A DNA stretch of 64,000 bases from Aquiflexum balticum DSM 16537 (lineage in GTDB: Bacteria; Bacteroidota; Bacteroidia; Cytophagales; Cyclobacteriaceae), in NCBI RefSeq assembly GCF_900176595.1, contig NZ_LT838813.1:930001-994000 (forward strand), given 5' to 3'. Every line of letters begins with the position of its first letter. Positions within the stretch are counted from its first letter, which is position 1. This document shows positions 35,290 to 43,675 of this stretch, in pieces. The notes below the pieces were generated by a model. The model worked only from the letters and a program-made list of their open reading frames with translations. It was not told where the DNA came from and ran no database searches. The position numbers were made by a program, and so were the translations under genes.

Positions 35290-38097
35290 TTACCTTACCA
35301 ACAACTTTCTGTTATATTCTCTTTCCCTACTTCTTATATTGACAATATATAATCCTTTGGGAAGTCCTTGGAATTCTATGGTATCAACACCCATAGAAGG
35401 AACAATATGACGGATTTCATTTCCCATGGCATCTGTGATTTTTACAGCATTCACTCTGTTGATTCCTTTGAAAGACACCGTGACCATTCCGAAAGATGGG
35501 TTTGGATAAACCCCGATTTCCTCTGAGCTTATCTCCCTGTTGATGCTTGTAATCAGATTGATATTGACTGCAAGGGTGCTCGAACTTCCGGAATTACAAC
35601 TGTTCATAGGAGTAACTGTAAGTATAAAATCCCCTTCTTTTTCCCACTGAACCCTTACTTTATTGGTTCCCTGACCACTGATTACTTTTCCTGCATTTCC
35701 ACTTATAGTCCACTGAAAATTGACATTGGCCACATTAGTGACTTCATATTCCTCTTCAGTCAGGCCTACAGTATCAGGGCCGGTTATTTCCGATGGTTTT
35801 TCCGGCGGTGTCAATACCTGAATGGGTTTAGTATATGTAGTCCCCTGTCCGCAGGGATTATTTGGCGTGATTTTCAATTGTTGCTGACCCAATGAAGTCC
35901 ACTGAACAGTCACATTAGGGGTTCCCTGACCTGCAGTAATCAATCCACCTGTCACTTCCCATACAAAAATTGTCCCGGGAATTTCATTGACTGAATATTC
36001 CATAAAATTATTCAGACAGCCAACGCCTTCTCCTTCAATATTGGTAATTGCTTGGGGTTGGGTAGAAACAAGAACTTCCAATCCCTTGGTTTTACCATTT
36101 CCGCAGTTGTTTTTTCCTCTCACCAAAACAGCATTTCTACCAGGTATATCCCATCGGACTTCTATGCGGTTAGTTCCCTGTCCTTCCAGGATGGTACCTC
36201 CATCCACCCTCCATTCGAATTCTACATCAGGTCCCTCATTATTCTGAACAGTATAGACCTGTTGGGATAAACAGATATTGTTTTCACCAAAAATCACCGT
36301 TGCTTCTTCCGGAACCTGGCAGCTGTAATTGAACAAAGAGCCCTTTTCACCTACTGCGAACCCACTGCTTAAGTCCCCAAAGCTTATGCCTGTAAAATCC
36401 TGAAAGGTTCCAGTAGGCATTGGGGTCCAGCTATCTCCCCCATCTCTTGTCACCATAATCAGACCTCCTTGGCCTGTTACGAAACCCACCGATTCATCCA
36501 GAAAATCCAGGGCATTTAGATCCTGACTTATTCCTGCATTGATCTTGACCCATGTCTTACCCCTATCTGTAGACTTGAGGATAGTTCCGGCATTTCCGAT
36601 GACAACTGCTGTTTGCTCATCCAAAATTTTTATTCCTTTCAGATTTTCCGTTGTGGTTGAGTTAACGGCTTGCCAATTTTCCCCGTCTTCCGTCCTTGCC
36701 ATAAAACCACCGTTGCCAATCAGAATCCCTGTTGAGGTATCAAAAAAATTCAAGTCGATCAAAGTATTGTTGGGACTGTTTAGGGAAATTGCTGTCCAAG
36801 TCACCCCTGAATCTACTGTACGTGAAATAAACCCATTGTCACCTACAATATAGCCTGTGGTATTATTGAAAAAATATAACCCATTGATGGATTCAGTTGT
36901 ACCCGGAGTCAGGGAGGTCCAATTCCCGCCGGAATTGGTTGTCCTTAATAATATCCCCTCATCACCGGCGATATAGCCGAAAGCATTTGTTGTAAATGCA
37001 AGGTCATTGAAAGTCACAGATAAAGGTCTGGAACGGTCCACGAGGGAATTTCCACCATTGGAAGTAGATAGCACCAAACCTTCAACGCCGATGATATAGC
37101 CAAGATTGGCAGTTCTGAACTGTGTTCCCGTATAATCCTTATCTCTTCCGGAAAGCCGCACACCCCAGCTTCCGCCAGAATTATTTGAGAAAATCACAAA
37201 GCCGTCTTCGCCTACGGCAAATACCATATTGGAAGCTCTTCTAAAACTTACCGAAAGGTAATTCTGTGTATTGTTGATATTGATACCATCTATGGTGGTA
37301 CCGGCATTAACCGTTCTTAATATAGTAGCATTTTCCCCCAATATCACCCCAATGTTGGGATTGGTTCTATTGAAAGACAGGGTATTGAGATTTCTTTCAG
37401 TACCGCTGTTCAAAAGAGTCCATGTGGAACCTGCGTCTGTCGTTTTGACGATTGTTCCCTGCTGCCCTACTGCGAATCCGGTTTGACCGGAGGTAAAGTG
37501 AATGCCGTTAAGACTGTTGTTCTGACCGGTATTTTGAATATTCCAATTGTTGCCCCCGTTAAAAGTCCTGATAACCTGACCTTGGGCGGTGGCAATATAA
37601 CCTGTATCCTGATTGACAAAATAAAGACTGTTCAGGTGGGCAGCAGTCCCTACGGATTGTCTGGCCCAAGATTGGCCTCCGTTGGAGGAACGGAATACCT
37701 GACCATTATCCCCGACAGCATAAACCCTGCTTTCTGTCAGAAACCAAACACTTCTCAGGGTTTCTGCTGTGCCCGCATTGGTGAGTTGCCAGTTTTGGCC
37801 TCCATCAGTAGTCCAAAACACTGCACCCCCTTCACCTACAATAGTCCCCAAATTCTCATTAAAGAATGCCATTCCCCACATTTTGTTCTTTGAGGGAGCT
37901 TTTTGTTCTGTCCAACTAAGACCGCCGTCTATGGTTTTTAAAATCACCTGATCACCGGCAATAAAGCCCGTTTCATCACTTGCCCAAGTCACTTCAGTAA
38001 GCTGATTACCCCAACCACCAACCCTTCTCCAGGTTTGAGAGTAAGAAATGCTACTGATTAAAATAAAAATAAGAATGGGTATTAAGCGCTTCATCAT
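35290..38097 (-). CDS. Secreted Ycf48-like beta-propeller protein with T9SS sorting tail
   Basis: 935 residues. Signal peptide (LIPILIFILISSISYS). Residues 22-610 are about fourteen repeats of the type TVDGGxTW ... VGDNGxIxRT, i.e. BNR/Ycf48 propeller blades. Residues 620-850 are three PKD-like beta domains (FEWRVDGG; FVWEVTGG; FQWTISGN). The last 80 residues match a T9SS type A C-terminal domain (VYPNPSFGMVTVSF ... GLPKGLYIVNI ... KLLVR). A client of the T9SS encoded in this window, exported to the surface or medium; ligand unknown. Confidence 0.9.
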   Translation of the reverse strand: MMKRLIPILIFILISSISYSQTWRRVGGWGNQLTEVTWASDETGFIAGDQVILKTIDGGLSWTEQKAPSKNKMWGMAFFNENLGTIVGEGGAVFWTTDGGQNWQLTNAGTAETLRSVWFLTESRVYAVGDNGQVFRSSNGGQSWARQSVGTAAHLNSLYFVNQDTGYIATAQGQVIRTFNGGNNWNIQNTGQNNSLNGIHFTSGQTGFAVGQQGTIVKTTDAGSTWTLLNSGTERNLNTLSFNRTNPNIGVILGENATILRTVNAGTTIDGININNTQNYLSVSFRRASNMVFAVGEDGFVIFSNNSGGSWGVRLSGRDKDYTGTQFRTANLGYIIGVEGLVLSTSNGGNSLVDRSRPLSVTFNDLAFTTNAFGYIAGDEGILLRTTNSGGNWTSLTPGTTESINGLYFFNNTTGYIVGDNGFISRTVDSGVTWTAISLNSPNNTLIDLNFFDTSTGILIGNGGFMARTEDGENWQAVNSTTTENLKGIKILDEQTAVVIGNAGTILKSTDRGKTWVKINAGISQDLNALDFLDESVGFVTGQGGLIMVTRDGGDSWTPMPTGTFQDFTGISFGDLSSGFAVGEKGSLFNYSCQVPEEATVIFGENNICLSQQVYTVQNNEGPDVEFEWRVDGGTILEGQGTNRIEVRWDIPGRNAVLVRGKNNCGNGKTKGLEVLVSTQPQAITNIEGEGVGCLNNFMEYSVNEIPGTIFVWEVTGGLITAGQGTPNVTVQWTSLGQQQLKITPNNPCGQGTTYTKPIQVLTPPEKPSEITGPDTVGLTEEEYEVTNVANVNFQWTISGNAGKVISGQGTNKVRVQWEKEGDFILTVTPMNSCNSGSSSTLAVNINLITSINREISSEEIGVYPNPSFGMVTVSFKGINRVNAVKITDAMGNEIRHIVPSMGVDTIEFQGLPKGLYIVNIRSREREYNRKLLVR

Positions 38098-38225
38098 CTA
38101 CATTTGAACTACTACTAACTTTACAAAAATAGGATTAAATCCCATAAATGAAATATTTTGGCCAAGCCAGAAAGGGCAATAAACTATACAATTAGGTGTT
38201 ATTGCGCACAAACAGCAATAATGTC

Positions 38226-38256
38226 TTTAGAAACTCATCATTTACATCTACTTTTG
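38226..38256 (+). promoter_or_regulatory. Candidate Bacteroidota sigma promoter upstream of DUF3365 gene
   Basis: TACTTTTG at 38249-38256 matches the Bacteroidota -7 consensus TAnnTTTG, with a TTTA 19 bases upstream near the -33 TTTG position. It lies 22 bases before the ATG of the next gene. The -33 match is imperfect. Confidence 0.4.
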
Positions 38257-38277
38257 TACAGAGGAATTTGAAAAATT

Positions 38278-38931
38278 ATGAAAAATTTATTTCAATTCAT
38301 TTTGATATCAGGGCTTTTAATCTCCTGTAACTCAAAAGAAAGAGTGAGCAAAGAAGTTTTTGATGAAGTGAACAAAAGCATGGAAGTCAAAAAACTCAGC
38401 GAAGCAGACATCATCCAAGCTGCTATGGTCTGGGGAGAAGAGATCAGTGGTGAAGCACAAAAGCAACTGATTACTGCCCTACAAGAAGCTATCGCCAATG
38501 ACGGTGTCCCCGCAGCCATTCAATTCTGCCAGGTGAATGCCCTACCTATTCTCCAAGAAGTATCAGAAAAATACCAAGTTGAAATCCGAAGAGTATCCAA
38601 TGATTACAGAAATCCTGCTGATAAACCCTTGGACTACGAGGAAGGAATACTGGATACCTACGTGTACAACAAGGAAAATAACCTTCCCAATGAACCCAAT
38701 ATTCAGAAAATTGAAGGGGGTGAAGTATTGCTGTTTACCAAAGCTATTATGATTCCCAATGCCCTCTGTCTCAACTGTCATGGCCAACCTGATAAGGAAA
38801 TCAGTCCTGAAACCCAAAAAGTCCTCAAAGAACTCTACCCCGATGACAAGGCTACAGGCCATCAAATAGGGGATTTAAGAGGAATGTGGAGTATCCGGCT
38901 TCCCAAAAAAGAAGTCGTCAAAAATATGTGA
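38278..38931 (+). CDS. DUF3365 (Tll0287-like) haem-binding lipoprotein
   Basis: 217 residues; lipoprotein leader (FILISGLLISC, Cys near residue 17). The mature domain has the DUF3365 pattern with VRRVSNDYRNP-like IRRVSNDYRNPADKP and a single haem c attachment motif CLNCHG near residue 165, followed by GDLRGMWSIRLP. The fold is a PAS-like haem sensor domain (Tll0287). Periplasmic sensing or electron transfer is plausible but unproven. Confidence 0.85.
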   Translation: MKNLFQFILISGLLISCNSKERVSKEVFDEVNKSMEVKKLSEADIIQAAMVWGEEISGEAQKQLITALQEAIANDGVPAAIQFCQVNALPILQEVSEKYQVEIRRVSNDYRNPADKPLDYEEGILDTYVYNKENNLPNEPNIQKIEGGEVLLFTKAIMIPNALCLNCHGQPDKEISPETQKVLKELYPDDKATGHQIGDLRGMWSIRLPKKEVVKNM

Positions 38932-38951
38932 TTGTACCAAACCACCAAACT

Positions 38952-39326
38952 ATGAATATTGATCTGTCTTTTCCTAAGATTACCCGTTTTTTGATCCTTC
39001 CAATCGCCTTTCTGTTTTTGGCCAATTCAGCCCCTGCTGCTTCCGTGTCAGTGTCTCCAAGCGTAACTTTTCCGGATATTGTACCCTTTGAACAACAAGT
39101 ACAAACCTCAAATCATTATCCTACCCAAATTTGTCAAGAAGGTCTTTTGCCAAAAAAGAAAAAACGCAGAAAGCAGGATGAAGGTGGAGACGCTCAAAAA
39201 AAAGAAAATTGTGTAAATGAAGTAAACACTTCTGAATCTGAAGAAGGTATACATCCGGTCAAATCCTATCAGCAGCTCAAAGGAATCCTGGAAGAAGTGG
39301 ATATGATGGTAAGTGGCTGGGTGTAA
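38952..39326 (+). CDS. Small secreted protein of unknown function
   Basis: 124 residues from the ATG at 38952, which begins a good signal peptide (FLILPIAFLFLANSAPAAS); an upstream in-frame start would overlap the DUF3365 gene. The mature part has a basic patch (PKKKKRRKQDEGG) and two cysteines (ICQEG, ENCVN) that may pair. I do not recognise a family. It follows the DUF3365 gene by 20 bases and is probably co-transcribed. Confidence 0.55.
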   Translation: MNIDLSFPKITRFLILPIAFLFLANSAPAASVSVSPSVTFPDIVPFEQQVQTSNHYPTQICQEGLLPKKKKRRKQDEGGDAQKKENCVNEVNTSESEEGIHPVKSYQQLKGILEEVDMMVSGWV

Positions 39327-39530
39327 GACTAAAAAGATTTGAGATAGCTTTTTCGACGAGTCGGTTGAGATTTGAGCAGGGTCCGGTTTACTAAACTTTG
39401 CCTCAAAGTCTGCTTTAAAATGTTTTGGTATGACCATCATTCCTACTTTACCATTCTTTTAAACCAAAGCTTTTTTTTAATTCAGGTATTTGGAGTATTT
39501 TTCTTTTTCTCTTTCAAAAAGACCTTCAAA

Positions 39531-40523
39531 ATGACCTCTCAACATTTAAAATACGGGATTTCTTTTTCCCTAGTCTTTGTATCTATTTTTTTGGCAGTTT
39601 CATGGATATTTATTCCTCAGGAAGCCTTTGAGCCCTATACCCAGAAAATCCCCGATTCCCCACAAAGTTTTGGTATGACTCCCATTCCCGGGGGTAAATT
39701 CATGATGGGCAGTTCGGGTGGAGAAGAAGATGAAAGACCTGTTCATCAGGTGGAAATCTCCCCTTTTTGGATGGGAACACATGAAATCACCTGGGATATC
39801 TTCGAGATGTTTTTGGATAAGAATTACGAGGAAGCCATTTCTGAAAAACCACTACCGGGTATAGTGGACGGACTCACCCGACCAAGTATTCCTTATCTCG
39901 ATATGACATTTGGGATGGGTAAGGAAAACAAACCCGCTATCGGTATGACCCAATATGGAGCGATCCAATTCTGCAAATGGCTATACCTGAAAACCGGTGT
40001 ATTTTACAGACTTCCCACTGAAGCAGAATGGGAATATGCGGCAAAAGCCGGTTCGGACAGCAAGTATTTTTTTGGGGATGATGAAAGCCTGCTGACAGAT
40101 TATGCCTGGTTTGAAAAAAACAGTGAAGGGGAAACCCATACTATCGGCCTCAAAAAACCAAATTCCTGGGGACTTTATGATATTCTGGGCAATGTCATGG
40201 AATGGACTTCTGACCAATACGAATCCAATACCTACCACAGCAGGACAGATGCTATTCAAAAAGATCCTAAAATACCCATTCAAAAACTCTATCCCGGAGC
40301 TATCCGGGGTGGAAATTATAAAAGCCCTGCTTTAGATCTCAGGAGTTCCAAAAGGTTCTATTCCAAAGCCGACTGGAAGCGGATTGATCCGCAAATACCC
40401 AAAAGCCAATGGTGGTTTCCGGAAGCTCCCTTCCTGGGATTAAGGGTGGTAAGACCCCTACATCCCCCAAGCGAGTCCGAAATCAAAGCCTATTATGACA
40501 GGGCGCCGATAGCGGATTATTGA
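39531..40523 (+). CDS. SUMF1/formylglycine-generating-enzyme-like secreted protein
   Basis: 330 residues from the ATG at 39531, which starts a membrane/signal segment (ISFSLVFVSIFLAVSWIF); longer frames upstream begin with TTG and look non-coding. The FGE-sulfatase fold is clear: PIPGGKFMMGSSGGEEDERPVHQVEI, FCKWLYLKTGVFYRLPTEAEWEYAA, LGNVMEWTSDQYE, RGGNYKS. A paralogue of gldK by fold, but with no secretion-gene neighbours. It precedes two Tat-exported sugar enzymes, a common Bacteroidota arrangement. Catalytic activity as a sulfatase activator is doubtful because the active-site cysteines are not evident. Confidence 0.85.
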   Translation: MTSQHLKYGISFSLVFVSIFLAVSWIFIPQEAFEPYTQKIPDSPQSFGMTPIPGGKFMMGSSGGEEDERPVHQVEISPFWMGTHEITWDIFEMFLDKNYEEAISEKPLPGIVDGLTRPSIPYLDMTFGMGKENKPAIGMTQYGAIQFCKWLYLKTGVFYRLPTEAEWEYAAKAGSDSKYFFGDDESLLTDYAWFEKNSEGETHTIGLKKPNSWGLYDILGNVMEWTSDQYESNTYHSRTDAIQKDPKIPIQKLYPGAIRGGNYKSPALDLRSSKRFYSKADWKRIDPQIPKSQWWFPEAPFLGLRVVRPLHPPSESEIKAYYDRAPIADY

Positions 40524-40529
40524 TGGGTG

Positions 40530-41010
40530 CTGTCCGGTGACCGATGTCGGATGACCGATGACGGATGTTGGCATAAATCTATATTTAAACTTCTCTCTGG
40601 TTAGAAAACTGTGTATACTGGAAAGAATCTGAATATTCAAAAATATAATTGAATTTAAAAAATTAACACCTAGTGCATAACCAAAATATAAAAAAGAAAG
40701 ATTTGAATTCATTTAAAATTACAAACAACATCAAATTTCAGAATGCCGGGGTCATCGGACATCCGTCATCGGTCATCGGGCATCGGGCAAAATAAAAATC
40801 GACAAAAGGGACAAAAGAAAACAAAAGGTTATGAATAGAACAACGTACAGGATCTCCTTTGCTTCCCTACCTTCGGCAAGCAAGCGCCTACTTTCTTCCT
40901 TTAATAAAGATTACTTAAAGTCATGAACAGACTGGCTAAACACTCCCGCCAAAAGACCGATAGGCAGGGAGCATCGGACATCGGACATCGGTCATCCGAC
41001 ATAAAAAAAC
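40530..41010. repeat. Degenerate CGGATGTCGGATGACCGATG-type repeats in a 496-base gene-free gap
   Basis: Three blocks of short imperfect tandem units made of CCGATG/CGGATG and their complements: about 40,530-40,568 in one orientation and about 40,748-40,790 and 40,970-41,002 in the other, so the first two form a large inverted repeat around an AT-rich 180-base stretch. The units drift in sequence. No gene is evident in the gap. Such word-salad repeats of GACCGATG are a dispersed intergenic feature, origin unknown. Confidence 0.7.
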
Positions 41011-41019
41011 AATAAACTC

Positions 41020-42339
41020 ATGAATAACCAAAACCAAAAACCAAGGAGAGATTTTCTCAAAACTTCCGCGATACTCGCAGGAGGGATGATGATACAGCCT
41101 TTCTCCATTCCCGGTGCTTATGCAGCCGGCACAGATGAAATCAAACTGGCCGTCATAGGCTGTGGCGGTAGAGGAACAGGTGCTGTTTTCCAGGCATTCG
41201 AAACCGGCTATAATATCAAGCTTGTGGCCATGGCAGATGCCTTCAGGGACAGGATAGACAAAAGCTATACACCCATCATGGACAAATATGGCAGTGACAA
41301 AGTCGACGTCCCCGAAGAAAGGAAGTTTGTAGGATTCGAAGGATATAAAGAAGCCATCAAACTGGCAGATGTGGTGATATTGGCCTCGCCTCCCGGTTTC
41401 AGGCCTGACCATTTTGAAGAAGCGGTCAAGCAGGGAAAACAGGTTTTTATGGAAAAACCCGTTGCCATTGACGCTATTGGAATCCGAAGGGTACTTGCTG
41501 CCGCTGAGGAAGCCAAAAAGAAAAAGCTCAACGTCGTGGTCGGCCTCCAAAGGCATTATCAGGACAATTACAGGGAAACCATCAAACGCATTCATGACGG
41601 TGCAATAGGAGATATTGTAGGAGGACAGGTCTATTGGAATGATGGCGGTGTATGGGTCAACCCACGACAGGAAGGGCAGACTGAAATGGAATATCAGATG
41701 CGCAATTGGTATTATTTCAACTGGCTTTGCGGAGACCATATCAACGAACAACATGTCCACAATATAGACGTGGCCAACTGGGTCAAAAACTCCTATCCTG
41801 TTCAAGCCTATGGTACAGGTGGCAGACAGGTCCGCACAGGCAAAGAACATGGTGAAATATTTGACCACCATTCCATCACCTTTACCTATGCAGACGGTAC
41901 GGTGATTTTCAGCGAATGCCGACATTTCCCCGGAGCAGCCAACAGGGTAGATGAATCCTTTCAGGGAACCAAAGGAAAAGTCTTTCTCAGTGCCGGTAAC
42001 CATGGCAACCTGACAGACTATAAAGGCAACGCCCTTTATACCCATAACAGAGAAGACAACCCCAATCCCTATCAGGTAGAACACAATGAGCTTTTTGCGG
42101 CCATTGTAGCCGGGGAGTATAAGTTTGCCGATGCCGAGAACGCAGCAAAAAGCACCATGACAGCCATCATGGGCAGATACTCCACTTACTCAGGCAAAGT
42201 AGTGACCTGGGACGAAGCTTTGAATTCCAATGTGAATCTGATGCCGGACAAACTGGCCTGGGATGCCATGCCAAAGGTCCTTCCCAATGCTGACGGCTAT
42301 TATCCATTTGCCATCCCCGGAAAAACCAAAGTGATATGA
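41020..42339 (+). CDS. Gfo/Idh/MocA family oxidoreductase with Tat signal
   Basis: 439 residues. Twin-arginine signal (PRRDFLKTSAILAGGMM). Rossmann NAD(P) site IKLAVIGCGGRGTGA (about 38-52), the catalytic EKP motif (VFMEKPVAID, near 145) and the C-terminal Gfo/Idh sheet domain. Periplasmic members of this family act on sugars or inositols, often with tightly bound cofactor. Its stop overlaps the start of the next gene (ATGA), indicating coupled translation with a TIM-barrel isomerase. Confidence 0.9.
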   Translation: MNNQNQKPRRDFLKTSAILAGGMMIQPFSIPGAYAAGTDEIKLAVIGCGGRGTGAVFQAFETGYNIKLVAMADAFRDRIDKSYTPIMDKYGSDKVDVPEERKFVGFEGYKEAIKLADVVILASPPGFRPDHFEEAVKQGKQVFMEKPVAIDAIGIRRVLAAAEEAKKKKLNVVVGLQRHYQDNYRETIKRIHDGAIGDIVGGQVYWNDGGVWVNPRQEGQTEMEYQMRNWYYFNWLCGDHINEQHVHNIDVANWVKNSYPVQAYGTGGRQVRTGKEHGEIFDHHSITFTYADGTVIFSECRHFPGAANRVDESFQGTKGKVFLSAGNHGNLTDYKGNALYTHNREDNPNPYQVEHNELFAAIVAGEYKFADAENAAKSTMTAIMGRYSTYSGKVVTWDEALNSNVNLMPDKLAWDAMPKVLPNADGYYPFAIPGKTKVI

Positions 42340-43259
42340 GCATGCAAAGAAGAAATTTCATCAAAAACCTGAGCCTTGGAGGCGCAGCTGCCTCTTTGGT
42401 TGGCGGTAGTAGTTTGGCTGCTTATGCCAATGAATCAAGGGCAGGGCAACCATTCAACCTGGATTATGCGCCTCATTTCGGCATGTTCAAAAACCATGGG
42501 GGAGACGGATTGGTAGATCAGCTGAAATTTATGGCAGATCAGGGTTTCCGCTCCTTGGAAGACAATGGCCTCTTGGGCAGACCGGTAGAAGATCAAAATC
42601 TGATCGGCAGAACCTTGGAACAGCTTGGCATGCGCATGGGGGTATTCGTCGTAGACGGTGGTGACAATTGGAAAGTATCACTGACCACTGGCAAGCAGGA
42701 GTTTATCGACAATTTCGTGAATACCTGCAAAAAATCCGTAGAGGCCGCCAAGAGGGTCAATGCCAAATGGGCGACAGTGGTGCCTGGTTATTTCGAAAGG
42801 AAATTGCCCATTGGAATTCAGACAGGCCATGTGATTGAGGCACTCAAACGCGGGGCAGAAGTATTTGAACCGCATGGACTGGCTATGGTGCTGGAGCCGC
42901 TCAGTGACAACCCTGACCTTTTTCTGAGATTTTCGGACCAAAGCTATGCCATCTGCAAAGCTGTGGACAGCCCATCCTGCAAGATCCTTTATGATATCTA
43001 CCATATGCAGCGCAACGAAGGCAACCTGATAGCCATGATGGACCTGGCATGGGATGAAATCGCCTATATCCAAATCGGCGACAATCCCGGCAGAAAAGAA
43101 CCCGGTACAGGAGAGATCAATTACCTGAATGTATTCAAACATATCGATGCCAAAGGCTTTAAAGGCATCTGCGGTATGGAACATGGCAATGCTTTGCCAG
43201 GAAAAGAAGGGGAAACTGCGTTGATTGCGGCTTATAGGAAGGCGGATGGGTTTAAATGA
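42336..43259 (+). CDS. Xylose-isomerase-like TIM barrel (hydroxypyruvate-isomerase family), Tat-exported
   Basis: 307 residues. Twin-arginine signal (MQRRNFIKNLSLGGAAAS), then an AP-endonuclease-2/xylose isomerase-like barrel with metal-ligand-type motifs VLEPLSD, ILYDIYHMQRNEGN, YIQIGDNPGRKEPGTGEINY and GICGMEHGNA. Similar to hydroxypyruvate isomerase Hyi; natural substrate unknown. Coupled to the Gfo/Idh gene, so the two probably act on the same sugar derivative in the periplasm. Confidence 0.88.
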   Translation: MSMQRRNFIKNLSLGGAAASLVGGSSLAAYANESRAGQPFNLDYAPHFGMFKNHGGDGLVDQLKFMADQGFRSLEDNGLLGRPVEDQNLIGRTLEQLGMRMGVFVVDGGDNWKVSLTTGKQEFIDNFVNTCKKSVEAAKRVNAKWATVVPGYFERKLPIGIQTGHVIEALKRGAEVFEPHGLAMVLEPLSDNPDLFLRFSDQSYAICKAVDSPSCKILYDIYHMQRNEGNLIAMMDLAWDEIAYIQIGDNPGRKEPGTGEINYLNVFKHIDAKGFKGICGMEHGNALPGKEGETALIAAYRKADGFK

Positions 43260-43620
43260 GATATGAGACGTGAGACGTGAGATTTGAGACGTGACTTGAG
43301 ACATGAGATTTGAGATGGCATTTTGGTAGAGAATGAGATTTGGGACCGAAGACGGAGAAGGATTATCTTGTGTTAGACTGAGAATAGTGAGATAAGAGTC
43401 AGGTTGGCAAAAAATGTCCAAGATACTAACAAAGCCTCTCCTTGTCACTTCGACTACAGGTCTTGTCCGCCGAGGCGGAAGAAGTCTGGTCCATGCTGGA
43501 AGGGAATGTGAGGTTAAATTTGAAAACCTCTCCCATGTGAGTGTCTCCTCTCCCATGGACGAAAGAGACTCCTCCGCCGATGTGAGTGTCACTCACATGG
43601 GCGAAGGGGGATGAACGAAA
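43260..43620. repeat. Gene-free boundary region with GAGACGTGAGA repeats and nested palindromes
   Basis: 416 bases without a convincing gene. 43,260-43,330 consists of imperfect repeats of GAGATATGAGACGTGAGA. 43,430-43,510 contains the palindrome CCGCCGAGGCGG. 43,535-43,605 contains CCATGTGAGTG and its exact complement CACTCACATGG about 50 bases on, plus a tight palindrome ATGTGAGTG-T-CACTCACAT. These lie just before the recombinase gene, at the edge between backbone and mobile region. Confidence 0.7.
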
Positions 43621-43675
43621 GTTTTTGGTTTCAGGAATAATTTTTTATTTTAGAGATGTTTTTAGCTGATTTTTT

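Noticed and set aside
39372..39530. Longer N-terminus for the SUMF1-like gene at 39,531
   Set aside because: The extension starts with TTG, is Phe-rich and would bury the signal segment; the ATG at 39,531 gives a normal leader.
40530..41002. CRISPR array in the CCGATG/CGGATG repeats
   Set aside because: Units are short, variable in length and sequence, and lack uniform spacers; no cas genes nearby.
40936..42084. 382-codon minus-strand open frame opposite the Gfo/Idh gene
   Set aside because: Antisense shadow of a conserved oxidoreductase; composition is that of a reverse-complement frame (Phe/His/Val rich), and its start lies within the coding strand gene.
42678..43592. Long minus-strand open frame opposite the sugar isomerase gene and the repeats
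   Set aside because: Antisense to a clearly coding Tat-signal protein, and its N-terminal part is translated repeat sequence; no family features.
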